A stretch of DNA of 64,000 nt from Paramacrobiotus metropolitanus (taxonomy: Eukaryota; Tardigrada; Eutardigrada; Parachela; Macrobiotidae), in contig NW_026570277.1 of NCBI RefSeq assembly GCF_019649055.1, positions 186,001 to 250,000 of the forward strand. Direction: 5' to 3'. This document shows, one piece after another, positions 36,601 to 48,405 of this stretch (position 1 is its first letter; every line of letters begins with the position of its first letter). Below the pieces are notes generated by a model. The model made no database searches. It saw only the letters and a list, made by a program, of their open reading frames with translations, and was not told the origin of the DNA. The position numbers and the translations under genes are program-made.

Positions 36601-38646
36601 TCATCTGGTGCGATTTCTTGAATATGGGTACGAAACGCGGATTTTTTCTGTTTCTTCTCAGCTGACATGGATTTTAACAGCGCTGTCAAGTCGGTTTTTG
36701 ATAGATACCCGTGCCGAGTACGGTTGGAAGGAAGCGAAGACGATCTGGTACGTTTACGACTGTGGCGTTTCGAAGTAGATTTCGATACTCGCTGACATTC
36801 ATCGCATCTGTAATCAGATGTAGAAAATATAATTCTCGAAATCATTATGCCTTAAAAATGTACAGGTGCAATAATAACCAGATAGTATATTATACAACTA
36901 TAATTAACCTGGTTTGGCCAGATTTCCCCTTGAAAACAACTTTGCATTCAAAGCTTCTCCATGTCAGTCCTTCCGCTGTTGTTTGAGCGAATCCAAGCTC
37001 TGAATTCTCTTCAAAATTTGCGCTGTTAGAGAATCCGACACAGTGTCGATACAACAGCAATTCATCTAACTCCAGTAAAAGTTCGCTAAGATTGGTCATT
37101 GGCGATGCCGGAATCATAACGTGAGTTTTGACACCCGCCTGGTAGCAACGCGGAACCAAATCGCCCACGAAATAAATGCAACGTTTGAACCACGTGGCTG
37201 GACCCGCGTCCGCACAACTAGGGAAAACGATAACCGCTTCCGCTCCCTCGTGAGGAAAGTTGACCACAGAATACTTGGGGCGCAACAAGTACGAATACTT
37301 AATAATATCCGCCAGGCTCTTCAGTTCAGGGCCTAACAATAAATAATCGTGTTTGTACTGCTCTAAAAATAAAATAGTGTACTTAGTACAAATCGTAATG
37401 AACAAAAATATAAATAATAGTATAAATATAAAATAATATATAATATATATATAACATCAAGAAATAAAATTGTAAAACAAAAACAACAAAATCTGTGATA
37501 TCAAGATCGGGAGGCCATAACATAAAGCTATTCGATTCAGCATGTTCGGAAACTGTGTCAGTATCAAAGTAGCTAAGTAAGAACTTAAATATTTACTTAT
37601 AGCAAAAAGTAAGTACTTAAAACTACTGTTAGTTCACGTTATTGTAAGTTTATCATAGATGTATATTTTGCAATACCACATATACTGATATCATATACCG
37701 CACATAATATCAAGAAACATGGTCTTTAATATAAACACAACAAAATCTGAGAAACGGTGAGCTTATACATATTAGTGCCACCAATGTAATAAGTGTTTCT
37801 TCAATATCTGTTTGCAAACATGTAACCGACAAATAACAGACAGATTCAAAGGTTACTCTCGAAATTATAAAAAATAAAACAATGTAAAAAATGCATTTTG
37901 AACAGCTACATAATAAAAGCGTACTGTTAGTTCACGTTTATCATAGATGTACTAAGTACACCATTAAGTACTACATTGGACGTTGACAATAATAAATGTA
38001 AAAATAATTTTATCTGCGACCAAAAACCACAAGAAACGTGGAGGCAAAGCCGAAGCTGTTTCTTGTAATAAAAGATTATGTACTTATAAATAACATAGTG
38101 ATATGTAGTGTAACAATTATTTGACTAAAGCCCCGGTCACAGGATTATTTAGTTAGAATTATATTAAGATATGTATTTAAACAAAAGACATTTCAAACAA
38201 AGATTAGAAAATGCTTTGATTTCTGTAAATGCTTTTATTTTATTCCAGTAAAAAAATTATTCGAATATATAATAAAGTTATTGGAACGTACTTGATACTG
38301 CGGCTCCACATTTCCTGGGGCTCCGGTAACCTTTATGGTGAAGTTCAGCAGGTGGCAAACGGGAAGGTACTGCCGTCTCCTTCAAGATGTTTTTCCCTTT
38401 AGGAGAATCGCTGTGGTTTTGGTGTACAAAATCTTCTTCCGTGAAATGATTACGACACACAATATCATGCTTTGATGGGAGACGCAAGTTACCGCAAAAC
38501 TGGATCCATAAATTGCGAGTAGGTTAACCTTCTTTAGGAACATGATGAAACGATAACTTTGGCGACTGCCCAACTTCCAGCGACTGTTTCTTTGTTCTCG
38601 TACCTTGTTCGCTTGGACAGTTCAGCACAAAACACTTCGTCACCAT
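33686..38646 (-). CDS. THAP domain P-element transposase, ten exons, one internal stop
   Basis: Exons: 38646-38292, 37362-36909, 36807-36565, 36486-35830, 35720-35606, 35533-35346, 35302-35095, 35006-34634, 34510-34234, 34154-33686. All nine junctions keep frame, giving 1112 codons before the final stop. Residues 1-90 are a THAP finger (C5, C10, W47, C64, H67, AVPS). The P-transposase core follows: RYSDELLALF, the first catalytic Asp in RFDEAHL (451), a second in SDGSSNY, the GTP-insertion border FDPPHLVKN, KMKVYPAAQVLSNTVA, and a DPTEFCFSRLR with the likely catalytic Glu. The family cuts and pastes DNA using GTP. A TAA (38526-38524) interrupts the THAP domain at codon 41. The remainder is intact, so loss is recent or the stop is an error. 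Confidence 0.88.
37363..38291 (-). other. First intron of the P transposase
   Basis: 929 nt, very AT-rich, GTACGT donor and TTTTTAG acceptor; many ATAAT runs. It is the only long intron of this gene. Nothing coding is seen. Confidence 0.7.
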
Positions 38647-39251
38647 GTTTAACGTCACCACCACAAAAAAATGAAATCAATCAAAATTTTGCATGGCTGT
38701 TATGACCCGATATATTAATAAACTGCATACAACATAAAATTATTTCGTTGCTAGCTTTTAATTGCAGTGTAATGGCAAAACCGATTTCATGAACAAATGC
38801 ATGGTAATGATGGCAGTCATAGACACGTAATCACTTTTGTGACCCAGTAGCTATAGCATACGAGAATGTGCTATTATTGTAGTTACAATACCACCAGACA
38901 GAGATTAGAATCGTCTGCTCAGTATTGTTCACTTAAATGCTACCAGTGGACATATAATATACATAACAGTGACCAGCAGACGCAAGATGGAGGTAGCTGC
39001 CGCCTGCCACTCACGTTACTGTCTTTCCTATTTTAGCTCTGAATGCATTGAACGGAGCTGACTAAGTAAACAAGCAAACGGTACGGCGGCGAGGAAGCGG
39101 TCAAAGGGCCAGTCCCGCACATATTCTTGGTCTGTTCCCTTTCAAATACCTCTACTGTCCACACTTAGACAAGTATGTAATACGAGGCTTCATATGCACT
39201 ACGAGTTAATGCACTCATGATCTGTACTGATCTGTATTCGTTCTAAGTATT

Positions 39252-39419
39252 ACATTAGTGCATTTGCGTTTCTTACTTGTATGTGTACAAATCACGCATA
39301 CATCTATACAAGTAGGCAAAAGTAGGCCGGGCCAGCCAATGGCAATTGCGAAAACGTCTTAGTTGTATGTATGTATGCGTGATTTGTACACCTACAAGTT
39401 GCAGCGCTAATGCACTATT
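39252..39419. mobile_element. Foldback MITE next to the P element
   Basis: Inverted arms of about 50 bp (39252-39301, 39370-39419) share GTGTACAAATCACGCATACAT and an outer TAGTGCATT word around a 68-nt loop. It begins only 47 bp from the P-element end. Confidence 0.75.
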
Positions 39420-40648
39420 AAAAAATTACCCGATTTCTATTTGACTGCAGCGGAAAAGTAAAACCTGTGTTACACGTACAGTTAAAGCACAAAAAATATG
39501 CGATTGCTTCTTTAACTCTACTTTGCTTCTTTGAAATCAGTGTTGGCGAATTAAGTCCAGACGAAAGGCGTGGCTAGTCTGGTCACGTGAAAAGCGACAG
39601 CAGCGTTACGGCGTTTCAGAGGGTTGCTGCAAATTCATGTGCAGTAGCCAGTGCTAGCCACAGGCTAGCTAAAACCATGGTTCGCAGTTTGAAATGTAGT
39701 GTTGCCCATGACAAAACTTTAAATTTTCGGAACTTCATGTTATGTATTATCTTTTTGATTTGCATCGTGTATCTAAACAATTTACTGTGATAGCATACTG
39801 CAAAAAAAAACAACAGAAATCTCAATTCTTATCGTTCTTTACAGGGTGAAATTTGAACGGGCAATAAGTTTTGCTTGATCCCAGTTTACCTATTTTGTGC
39901 ATAATTTTGTTATTGTCATAATGCTAGGCTGTGATTTATGCGAAAACAAGTAAGTTATAAAATAAATTAACGCAAGAATAAATTCGAGTGTTAACAATGC
40001 ACCGTAGTTATCGAGTTATCAAATATTGAAATTATTTCGCGTTTTTTGGAGAGTACGTTTTTTGGAGCGTCAAATCGCTTGTGCGTTTAAAAATTATAAC
40101 GTATTATAAGTCCAAACATGCGCAATCTGTGGATTCATCTTTGACGCTCTATGCATAAAAACTGTGGATTTTACTTTTTTATCTACCAGTGAAAATACTA
40201 GGGTAGTGATGTTAGTTAAAATATACTTTAGAGTACACAATACCTCGAAACATATTTAATATCCTGAGTGTATGATAGGTGCTATAACGAACTATGATAA
40301 TATAATGGTTATATATGCTTTAATTAACTAACATGACTGTTATATACCAAAATACACTTATGAACAGTTAGTAATTTTCATGATGTTTAATATTGTTGTT
40401 TATTTAATTTGCTACAAAGCATCAACAAAAATTCTGTTGTGTGCCGTGCCACAAACACAAACTGGCACCATAATCAGAACTTAGCAAGCAGTTTACATGC
40501 ACAATACGTGCTTCATCATTGCAGTGCCTGTGCGTCTGAAAATATCCGCTCGGAAATGAGTGCAGCTGTATGGCGGTGTATATATAAGCGTTTAACTACA
40601 GATCGTGGGCCACAACAGCATTGTTGTGCTTTTCAGAGTCAAAGACAG
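39420..40648. other. Intergenic, nothing recognised
   Basis: AT-rich sequence; short frames have no recognisable content. Confidence 0.35.
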
Positions 40649-40650
40649 TA

Positions 40651-41047
40651 CTGTAGCCGCTAGATGAAGTGGCTCCACTTTTAGATCCGTCCGCTGCCTG
40701 CCTCTGGCCGGGCATTGAGCACGAGGCTTCCTCCCACCGGGAGGCGCGCACTTTTCGATATTAGCGCTAACTGCTAACTGTTCTATGCCCCTGCCAGGGG
40801 CACCCCAAAAACCACAACAAACCAGATTTGTAAACTGAAAACAATCAGAGCTCTGACATTATGCTCTTACAATAATTATCATGTGTTGCTAAGAATAAGA
40901 AAACTCAGTAAACCATACAGAACGTCAGCATCAGAGTGAAAATTTTTTGAAATCAAAAACAATTCTGCACGGAGCAATGTGTGTATATTGGGCCTGCATT
41001 TTCCCGTATACCAGACTCTGTGGAGCCACTTCATCTAGCGGCTACAG
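40651..41047. mobile_element. 397-bp MITE with perfect 28-bp TIRs and TA target
   Basis: Ends beginning CTGTAGCCGCTAGATGAAG are exact inverted repeats (40651-40678, 41020-41047) flanked by TA at 40649-40650 and 41048-41049. The interior contains GC-rich hairpins (40705-40750). It ends about 55 bp before the gypsy LTR. Confidence 0.92.
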
Positions 41048-41104
41048 TATGCAAATTGGACATGTGTTAGTCACTGACCCGGTCATTTTTCTGTGCATCT
41101 GTCA

Positions 41105-41357
41105 TGTTATACAGGGTTCTACTAGTAAATGAGAATACGCGGATGATACTAAATAGCTTTAATGATAAACGTACAGTTGGTGATGATCGTAGAGAAATAG
41201 CATCGAGATGATCGTAGAATGATGAGAGCATGAATATCATATGAGAGAAGCGGAAGCGTTTAAATATGAGTAAAATAGGTGAAGGTATTTAGGTGAATAA
41301 CACAAGAGGCTATGTAGATGTACAGACGTGACACGGAAACACATTCTCTATATGACA
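41105..41357 (-). repeat. 3' LTR of the Ty3/gypsy element
   Basis: 253 bp, TG...CA ends, about six mismatches from the other LTR. The polypurine tract AAGAAGGGGAA (minus strand, 41358-41368) adjoins it. The 4-bp GTCA at 41101-41104 is repeated at 47138-47141 as the target duplication. Confidence 0.92.
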
Positions 41358-41428
41358 TTCCCCTTCTTGAAGGAATCTCGTAGAGATTATGGTGGAGTAG
41401 TGGGAATATGGTGTATGCAGAAAGAAAT

Positions 41429-44400
41429 TCACTTTCGCTGGCGCAGTTTGTAGCGTGGTGTATGCGGCTCGCTTTCACTTTCAGCTGGCTGATCTTGTTC
41501 CGCCTGGGGCTGTTCTGTTTGCTGCACGTTCATTTCTTCGTCGGCATGGTTGTACCAAGGCTTGAGTTGCGAAACATGCACAGTGTCGATCTTACGGCGT
41601 CCGTTAACATTGGCAATCTTGTAACTGACATTGCCTACTTTCTCTAATATTTTATACGGTCCATGCCAGTTCTTAAGTAATTTGGCTGTCAATCTTCCTT
41701 CTGTTTTCCTGATCGCGCCGGTCTTGTCAACAACTCGAGGCACATTCCAACGGTAAACGAGACTACCGATTGGATAATCAACGGTCGTTCGATGTTGATT
41801 ATAAAGTGGTGCATTTTGATCGAAGGCAGCACTGCAGCGGAGTTTTGCAATTTCTTGAGCGTCGCGGAGAAAAATTTGGGTTTCTTTAACGTATTGATCC
41901 ATATCATTTATTATTTGTCGTTCAGTGGCACCAGTGGCAACGTCGAGAGGAGTTGTGGCTTTTCGTCCATAGAGGAGTTCAAATGGGGAAAATTTCGTTG
42001 TTTTGCTGAGTGAAGTGTTGATGGCGTGAGTGACGAAAGGTATGAACTGGTCCCATCTGTTATGCTGATCCACATATTTCGAAAGGCTTTGGGCATTGGG
42101 CAATCGTTTGATTTGCGCGCTCTGTTAATCCATTCGACTGGGGATGATAAGCTGTTGTGAACCGTTGTTCACAATTGACTAACTTAGTCAACTGGGATAA
42201 CAGCTCATTGCAGAAGTGTGTACCCCGGTCGGAAACGATGAAGGACGGGACTCCATGCCGCAAGATGACATTTTCCATAAGGAATTTTGCTGCAATTTCG
42301 GCGGTGGCGCTACGAACCGGTTTGGTTTCGATCCATTTTGTTAGATGGTCGATCGCGACAAGTAAATACTGATTGCTTTTTGTTGATGTTGTAAAGTGTC
42401 CTTGGTAGTCAATCCCAATGGTATGGAACGGCCCGTAGACTTTAATCGGTTGCAAATATCCGGATGGCTTTCCGTTTGGCGGCTTTTTAACGTTGCATGG
42501 AATACAGGATGCGCGGTGGCGGGATACGAATTCAATCATTACAGGCCAGTAATAACGATCTTGTAAATTGTAGTATGTCTTTTCTTGACCAAAATGACCG
42601 GAAAGGTCATGCGCGTTCTTAAGAACTTCGGCGTGCATTGTCTTCGGTACGACCAGTAGAAAAGTTATTTTGTCGTTGCGGTAGGCAATTCGGTAGAGAA
42701 GATCCAGATGAGGGTAAAACGCACACGGCGATATCGATACGCTTGATTGTGAGTATGTCTTTTGAGGATGTTAATTATTCTTTGGCAGAATGAGTCATTC
42801 ATTTGCTCTTTCTTGAGATTAGTCGTGGTGATGTTGAATAGTGACGTTGAGAATTGTTGACCTTCAGGTGTACTTTGACAATCAGAAGGGTATCTATAGA
42901 GGCAGTCCGCAACTACGTTTTCTTTTCCGGGTCTGTAGCCGATCGTAAAATTGTGCTGGCGTAGCCGCAAAATCCATCTGGCATGTCGTCCGGTAGGGTT
43001 TTTGGCGTTTATCAGGCCCTTTAAAGCGTTGTGGTCTGTAACGACCTCAAACGGTCGGTTAGGGTCGCCGATGTAGGGGCGGAATTTGTCCAAGGCCCAA
43101 ACTACGGCCAAAAGTTCTTGTTCAGTTGCACTGTAATTTTTCTCGGATTTGGACAATGATTGACTCGCATAGGCAACGACGCGCTTCCATCCGTCGGGTT
43201 CAATCTGATGGAGTACGGCGCCCATTTCAAGTCCGGAAGCGTCCGTTTCGATTACATGTGGTAAGTCGCGGTCGAAGTGAGCTAGTAACGGGTTGGACGT
43301 GAGGCAGGTCTTCAGTTCTTGGAAAATTTTCTCGTGCTCGCTTGTCCATAAGTACGGCGTTTCTTTGCAAGTCAGGACGGGAAGAGGAGCGGAACGTGTC
43401 GGAAGGTCACGGATGAATTTACCGTAGTAACCGACCATTCCCAAGAAAGATCGTAACTGTTTCTTGTTCGTCGGCGCTTCGAGTTTGGTGATCGCTTCAA
43501 CCTTCTTCGGATTAGGACTGATGCCGTCGGGATTTACTACGTGTCCTAGGAAGTCAATTTGTGTATGTCCAAATGTACACTTTGAGGGTTTTAGCTTCAG
43601 GTCCGATTTTGAAAGTCTCCGTACAACTTCTTCCAGGTGAGCTAGATGCTCTTCGAAGGTTTTGCTGAATACGTTAATGTCGTCCAAGTAGATAATAACA
43701 AATTTTTACGTAATTCCATTGAAAATTTTAGTCATCATTCTCATGAAGGTTGCAGGAGCGTTCGTTAAGCAGAACGGCATTACCTCGAAGCGGTACTGAT
43801 TTGAGGGTGTTAGGAAGGCGGTTTTGTCTTTCGACTCCTCATCCATTGGAACTTGAAGGTATCCTTGGACCATGTCCAATCCGGAAAAGTACTTTGCTCC
43901 ACGGAGAACGTCCAGGCAATCGTCTATCCGCGGGAGCGGATACTTGTCCTTTATCGTTGAAGCGTTTAGATCCCGGTAGTCGACGCATGTCCTTATCCCA
44001 TTCTTCTGTTGAACTAAGACCAAATTCGCTGCATAGTTTGACTGACAAGGTTTGATGATACCGAGTTTTATCCAATCTTCAATCTGCTTGTCCATGGCTT
44101 CTTTTTCCTGTTGCCAGTATCTGCGTAGGTTTCTTGCTGTCAGAGGATTCGTGCCGGTGTTAATGGTGTGCTTGATGCAGTTGGCTCGTCCCATAGGTTT
44201 GTCTTTCGTGGGAAACACGTGTCGATACTTGTACAGTAGTTTCAATAATGCCGCTTTCTGGTCAGTGGTCAGCTCTGGGCCCAACTGTAACGTCTCTTTA
44301 AATTCTTCGAACGATGGGTCGGTTGCCGGAAATTTGGCCGAATTTCCTAGCAGGTCGTTCGGATTTAACTGACCGTCAATGTCGTCGTACGCGTCCTTGA

Positions 44401-44563
44401 TATTTTCTTGTGACTCGTCGTCGGGGTTTCCCATGTCCATGGGGTTTTCCAAAATTTTCTCGTGCACTTCTTTCTCAATCAACTTACTCTGTCCACGCGT
44501 GTGTTGAGATTTTGCCGCTGGGTCCAGGTGAACACTTTCTGGCCCTTTTGCACTTGTCCCCAC
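41429..44563 (-). CDS. Gypsy pol: reverse transcriptase, RNase H, integrase (interrupted)
   Basis: Minus strand. 44563-43706 has the RT start (FSGLDMVQGYLQVPM). A TAA at 43708-43706 is followed in the same frame by YLDDINVFS (the YxDD site), then RNase H (ETDASG, TEQELLAVVWAL, TDHNAL) to 42665. A frame change near 42650 leads to integrase (H2C2 finger, IGIDYQG, VSDRGTHF, GLTERANQ = D,D,E). Another shift near 42085 leads to the C-terminal part ending at 41429. All domains of a Ty3/gypsy pol are present, but one stop and two shifts prevent a continuous product. No env frame is seen. Confidence 0.9.
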
Positions 44564-44569
44564 GTTAGT

Positions 44570-45055
44570 CAGACGTGAAGGATCCGTATTCCCTGAGTCT
44601 CTGCAGAGTGGACTAGACTTTGCGAAAACGTTGGGCTAGTTTTGTCACCAGTTTCGTCACAGGATTATATATCCTTGAGTTTCCGAATTTCACGACGAAG
44701 GGCGTACTGTTTTAATAGTCCGTTACCAAAAGCAGTTTGAACGGAAAATCGTCCAATATCGCGGCCGTTACATATGTACGTGCCCCAAGTAAATTCACAG
44801 CGAATCGACAAGCCTTTGTTATTTTAAGTGTATCCCCCGAAGCCGACGTAGCGCGTGTACCTGTCCAGGTATGTGTGCGCAAATTCCTTTCGTTTACAAA
44901 ACTTCTGTTTACAAGTGAAATACCAGATCCAGCGTCGAGTATGGCTTCGGTTGGCTCATTGTTGATTCGTACGTAACAAGAGAGTGCGCCGGATGAAACG
45001 TTGCATACGAGGGCTGATGAATCCGCGGTAAAAAGAGCCGTTTTCGCCGCGGGTT
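44570..45055 (-). CDS. Gypsy aspartic protease region (decayed)
   Basis: Between gag and RT the minus strand encodes ILDAGSGISLVN, the protease active site with DAG instead of the usual DTG or DSG, followed by a flap-like segment. Stops occur soon after (near 44827 and downstream), so the linker to RT is broken. Confidence 0.6.
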
Positions 45056-46835
45056 TTAGTTTAACGGTCCTTCCATGGTGTAATCACTCTCTTCATTTCC
45101 ATCTCCATCCGTGTACGTGAAGTAGGTCGGTCGTCTTTGGGGTCGGCCATTGTACCTTCCACGCTGGTAGCTATTTCCGCGTTGCATGCCGTTTGACCTG
45201 AATTGCCGAGATTGTCGACAGTCGGTGGTGACATGATCGTTCCTTCCGCAGTTGTGACATTTTGAAAAGCAGTCGGCGAAGCGGTGTCCGGGTCGGTGAC
45301 ATTTGTGACAGACGATGTGGTTGTTGTTGTTGTTTTGATAATTGCCTCGTGGACAAAAATCTTGCTTTTGATAAATGTTGTTGATCATCGTCATCACCTG
45401 GTCGAATTTCTGGGTCAGTTCGGCAATCTTGTCCGGTTGGGTTGAAACTGCAAATGCCGGTTTGTGTTTTTCTTGGTCTTCCAGTTCTTCTCTTTCCGCT
45501 TTCTCTTTGTACTGAATTTTCTTAGACTCGACTGTCAGCTTCTCCAGGAAGTCCTTAACGTTCGTTGGCCTGTTCGAAATGAAACTGGTCTTCATCCGGG
45601 TCGGTAGTTCTCGAAATAACTCCGTGGCATTATCTCCTTCTGTTGCGGTCGGGTTGATGACCTCGTACATTTTCAGTATTTTGCTGACATACGAAACAGG
45701 ATCCTTCTTAGCCAAATTTTGAAAGTGTTCTTTCTTTAGGTCGTAGTCCAGGTCGGTTGGACCAAACGTTTTGAGATGTGCTGTCCGGAGAGTGTCCCAA
45801 ACATGGTGTTTTGACCGTTCTGATTCGTACCATCGCAGCGCGGTGGCGGAGAATAAAAGGTTGAGGTAACTGAGAATACTGGTGTTGTCCCAGTCGTAGA
45901 CTTTAGCGAAACTTTCGATCCTGCTGACAAAATCGCGAACGCCTTCGAACTCTCCCCCCCCCCGAAGTGTGGCATATCTTTCGGAGTTATTTGCATTAAG
46001 ACAGGGACGTTGTGTGCTGATTTTAATGATTTATTCACTAACTGCCGGTACGATAAGTCGGTTAACATTGCCTTGACTTCCCTGGCTTCTCCTTCAGTTA
46101 ATCTGAACCGTAAGACGTTGGCTTGTATCGCTTCCGAAATTGCGGTATCACTGTTCTTCTGAACGAAGTTCACCGTCGCTACGAAATCCTTTAGATTGCC
46201 GTAAGTCACTCTTGCGATGACTGGATAATAAGTTGCCAATAGATGCAAGCGAGAGAAGTATTTTACTATGTCGATGTCTTCCGGTTTTATATCAGAGGAT
46301 GCCATGAGGGATCTGATTGGAGTGTTGTTCTGGGTAACCCGAGGTGGTAACGACCGAGGTGGTGATGGTTGGTGTGATGATATCTGAGGCGCTGTTGACC
46401 AAGGTGGTGATGTTCGAGGTGGTGGTGAGTGTGTGGATTTTCCCCGGAAGTCGATGATTGGCTGGAAGTCGATAGATTGACTTTAGAAGCAGATAACTGA
46501 GGGTTTCGTACTGGTGCTTCTTGACCCGTAGGTTGCGCGCTGTGAGTGGATGTCGAAGGAGCTGAATTTCGAACGTCCGGTGGATGTTGGTTGGTATTTG
46601 GTGGTCGATCCCGATTGATTCGTAATCTTCCTTCTGCAAGGTCGAGAGCAGCGTAGCCTTGTTCTCCAGTGATCTTTGGTATCCTGTGTGTTGAGCGGAG
46701 TGCGTGCCCGGTGTTCTCAGATGAAGGCTCGTCAGTGTGGGGGTACTTTGATCGTTGCGGTGATGTCCTTTGGTGATCCAGTAAGATGGAAAGGTCAGCT
46801 TGCTTGCGTTTGTCCGGCTTTGACTTAGATGACAT
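45056..46835 (-). CDS. Gypsy gag (frame broken)
   Basis: Likely ATG at 46835 (SSKSKPDKRKQ). A His/Ser/Pro-rich N terminus runs to about 46290, the capsid-like middle follows in another frame (46305-45960), and 45715-45056 carries the C-terminal part with two CCHC knuckles (CHKCHRPGHRFADC and CHNCGRNDHVTTDC). One frame change falls in the C-run at about 45954-45963, a typical site for polymerase or sequencing slippage. Confidence 0.8.
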
Positions 46836-46865
46836 GAAAGCTACAGTGTCTAAACCAAATTTAGA

Positions 46866-46883
46866 CAACCCCTGGAGCCACCA
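46866..46883 (-). other. Primer binding site of the gypsy element
   Basis: One base inside the 5' LTR the minus strand reads TGGTGGCTCCAGGGG. A leading TGG is expected from the CCA end of a tRNA primer. Which tRNA is not determined. Confidence 0.6.
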
Positions 46884-46884
46884 T

Positions 46885-47137
46885 TGTTATACAGAGTTCT
46901 ACTAGTAAATGAGAATACGCGGATGATACTAAATAGCTTTAACGATAAACGTACAGTTGGTGATGATCGTAGAGAAATAGCATCGAGATGATCGTAGAAT
47001 GATGAGAGCATGAATATCATATGAGAGAAGCGGTAGCGTTTATATATGAGTAAAAGAGGTGAAGGTATTTAGGTAAATAACACAAGAGGCTATGTAGATG
47101 TACAGACGTGACACGGAAACACATTCTCTATATGACA
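46885..47137 (-). repeat. 5' LTR of the Ty3/gypsy element
   Basis: 253 bp, same length as 41105-41357, with about 2.4% mismatches by eye, so the insertion is not brand new. Followed by GTCA at 47138-47141. Confidence 0.92.
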
Positions 47138-47429
47138 GTCATATCTAAAAATTTTTTGCGGTATTAGTTTGATAGAGAATTTAAAGCTGCACAACTTTTT
47201 TCTCTGCATTTTTGCTCTACAACGCGATACAAAGCGTACACAGGTCAAAATGGACTTGGACATTGCACATTTCCCGTAGACGTCCATGTTATAAAAACTG
47301 CTGCAACCCTCTGAAATCGCTCGAAAGAGGCAGACCATATCACACCTCATTAGGGTTCTGCCTGAACCTAATTGATATGTTGCTGCAACACACTGCTTGC
47401 CTTGCTAGTTACCTATATGAATGAATTTT

Positions 47430-48316
47430 TTAACCGCGGACCAACTGGCCGCTTTCGGCGTTTTTTGTCCTACAATCAGCAATACAACGTTTTGAAAATT
47501 CACCTTCCGGGCTGTACCTGTTTGCCGGTAACTGGGATGCTTCCTTCACCTTGGCACTATCTGTATCCTTGCGTGGATATACTAAACTTCTGATTAAAGA
47601 CACGAAGGCGCCGCCTATTAGGCACACTATGAACAGACCGTATAGCATCCAGGGTAAAGCCGCCATGACGGTTACCGCTCCACTCCAGACCAAAAAAACC
47701 ACTCCCGTTGCTGGCGAGATAACCGTTAACTCTGGTAGAATTGTTGCGTTGGTCAGGTTTCCCAGCCTGTCACTCACATCCGTCCAATACGAAACCGCAG
47801 CCAAAACGGGATCCAACATCTGCAGACACATTGCAACAAGAAGTACAATACTCTTTTATCGTTCTCGTATGTATTCTTCTTGTTGTATGTATCCGAAAAA
47901 CATTATCGAATACGCGCACAGGGAATATTCTCGACGTTTTTTATAATATATTTTTATGGTATACTGGGTACAGTACAGTACATAGATATATTCTAGGGTC
48001 CCTTAAGAACAAAGTTTTCTTACGTTCGCGTTTTTTGAGCCTTATTGACATACTTACATGGATGTCCGTTGAGGAATTGGAAGTGCAGCTTATGGTAGGA
48101 GAAATAGGTTGCTCGATTGGTGCGGAAAATAAAATATCATGTGGAAGGATTTCGTACATGGGATTCACGTTGATGATGACACCCGCACAGTATGAACCTA
48201 GTCCAAGTAATACTTCCAGACTGCGTGTTTCATCCTGGTTAAACGCGCAGACGGGACCGTGGCGATGTATACTTGTACTTGATTTTCGTGGAGGCAGTTG
48301 GCTTCCCCAAAGCAAT
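47430..48316 (-). CDS. Membrane protein C-terminal exons, family unknown
   Basis: Exon 48316-48058 (acceptor TGTTGTAG, donor CATGTAAGT) and exon 47819-47430 (acceptor TCTGCAG) join in phase 0. The first gives a likely extracellular domain with spaced Cys and N-glycosylation sites (SNSS). The second has NATILPELTV, then a strongly hydrophobic span (LPWMLYGLFIVCLIGGAFV), a basic stop-transfer and a ~50-residue cytoplasmic tail ending LVRG. This fits a single-pass type I protein. Upstream exons are not visible and may be displaced by the 14.6-kb insertion at 48459. Competing frames on the plus strand exist here. Confidence 0.45.
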
Positions 48317-48342
48317 CTACAACATAAAAAAATTTTCTACAG

Positions 48343-48405
48343 CCGTCAAACGGAAGCATCTACTATCTCGTTCTTAGCGGAACAACTGAGAATCAGCTAG
48401 AAATT
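48343..48405 (+). CDS. Candidate small exon left of the giant inverted repeat
   Basis: A 63-nt open frame between a TTTTCTACAG acceptor and a GTAAGT donor (SNGSIYYLVL...). Its phase 0 fits the exon at 63063 on the other side of the inverted-repeat structure. It overlaps the presumed 5' side of the minus-strand gene, so one of the two readings is wrong. Confidence 0.3.

Larger units (their letters stand above)
33058..39204 (-). mobile_element. P-element-superfamily transposon, near complete
   Basis: 6147 bp with 50-bp terminal inverted repeats (33058-33107 and 39155-39204, about three mismatches) and the 11-bp subterminal inverted repeat ATGTGCGGGAC (33127-33137 and 39112-39122), both hallmarks of P elements. 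A direct GTTAA abuts each end (33053-33057, 39205-39209), shorter than the 8-bp duplication usual for P, so the exact ends may be off by a few bases. The single gene inside encodes a THAP-type transposase. Confidence 0.9.

Noticed and set aside
38498-38532. Tiny intron removing the stop in the THAP domain
   Set aside because: A GTTAAC...CCAG reading would be only about 32 nt and would delete the conserved Trp of the domain.
47741-48400. Plus-strand frame of 219 codons
   Set aside because: Largely antisense to exons that splice in phase on the minus strand and contain a clear membrane span.
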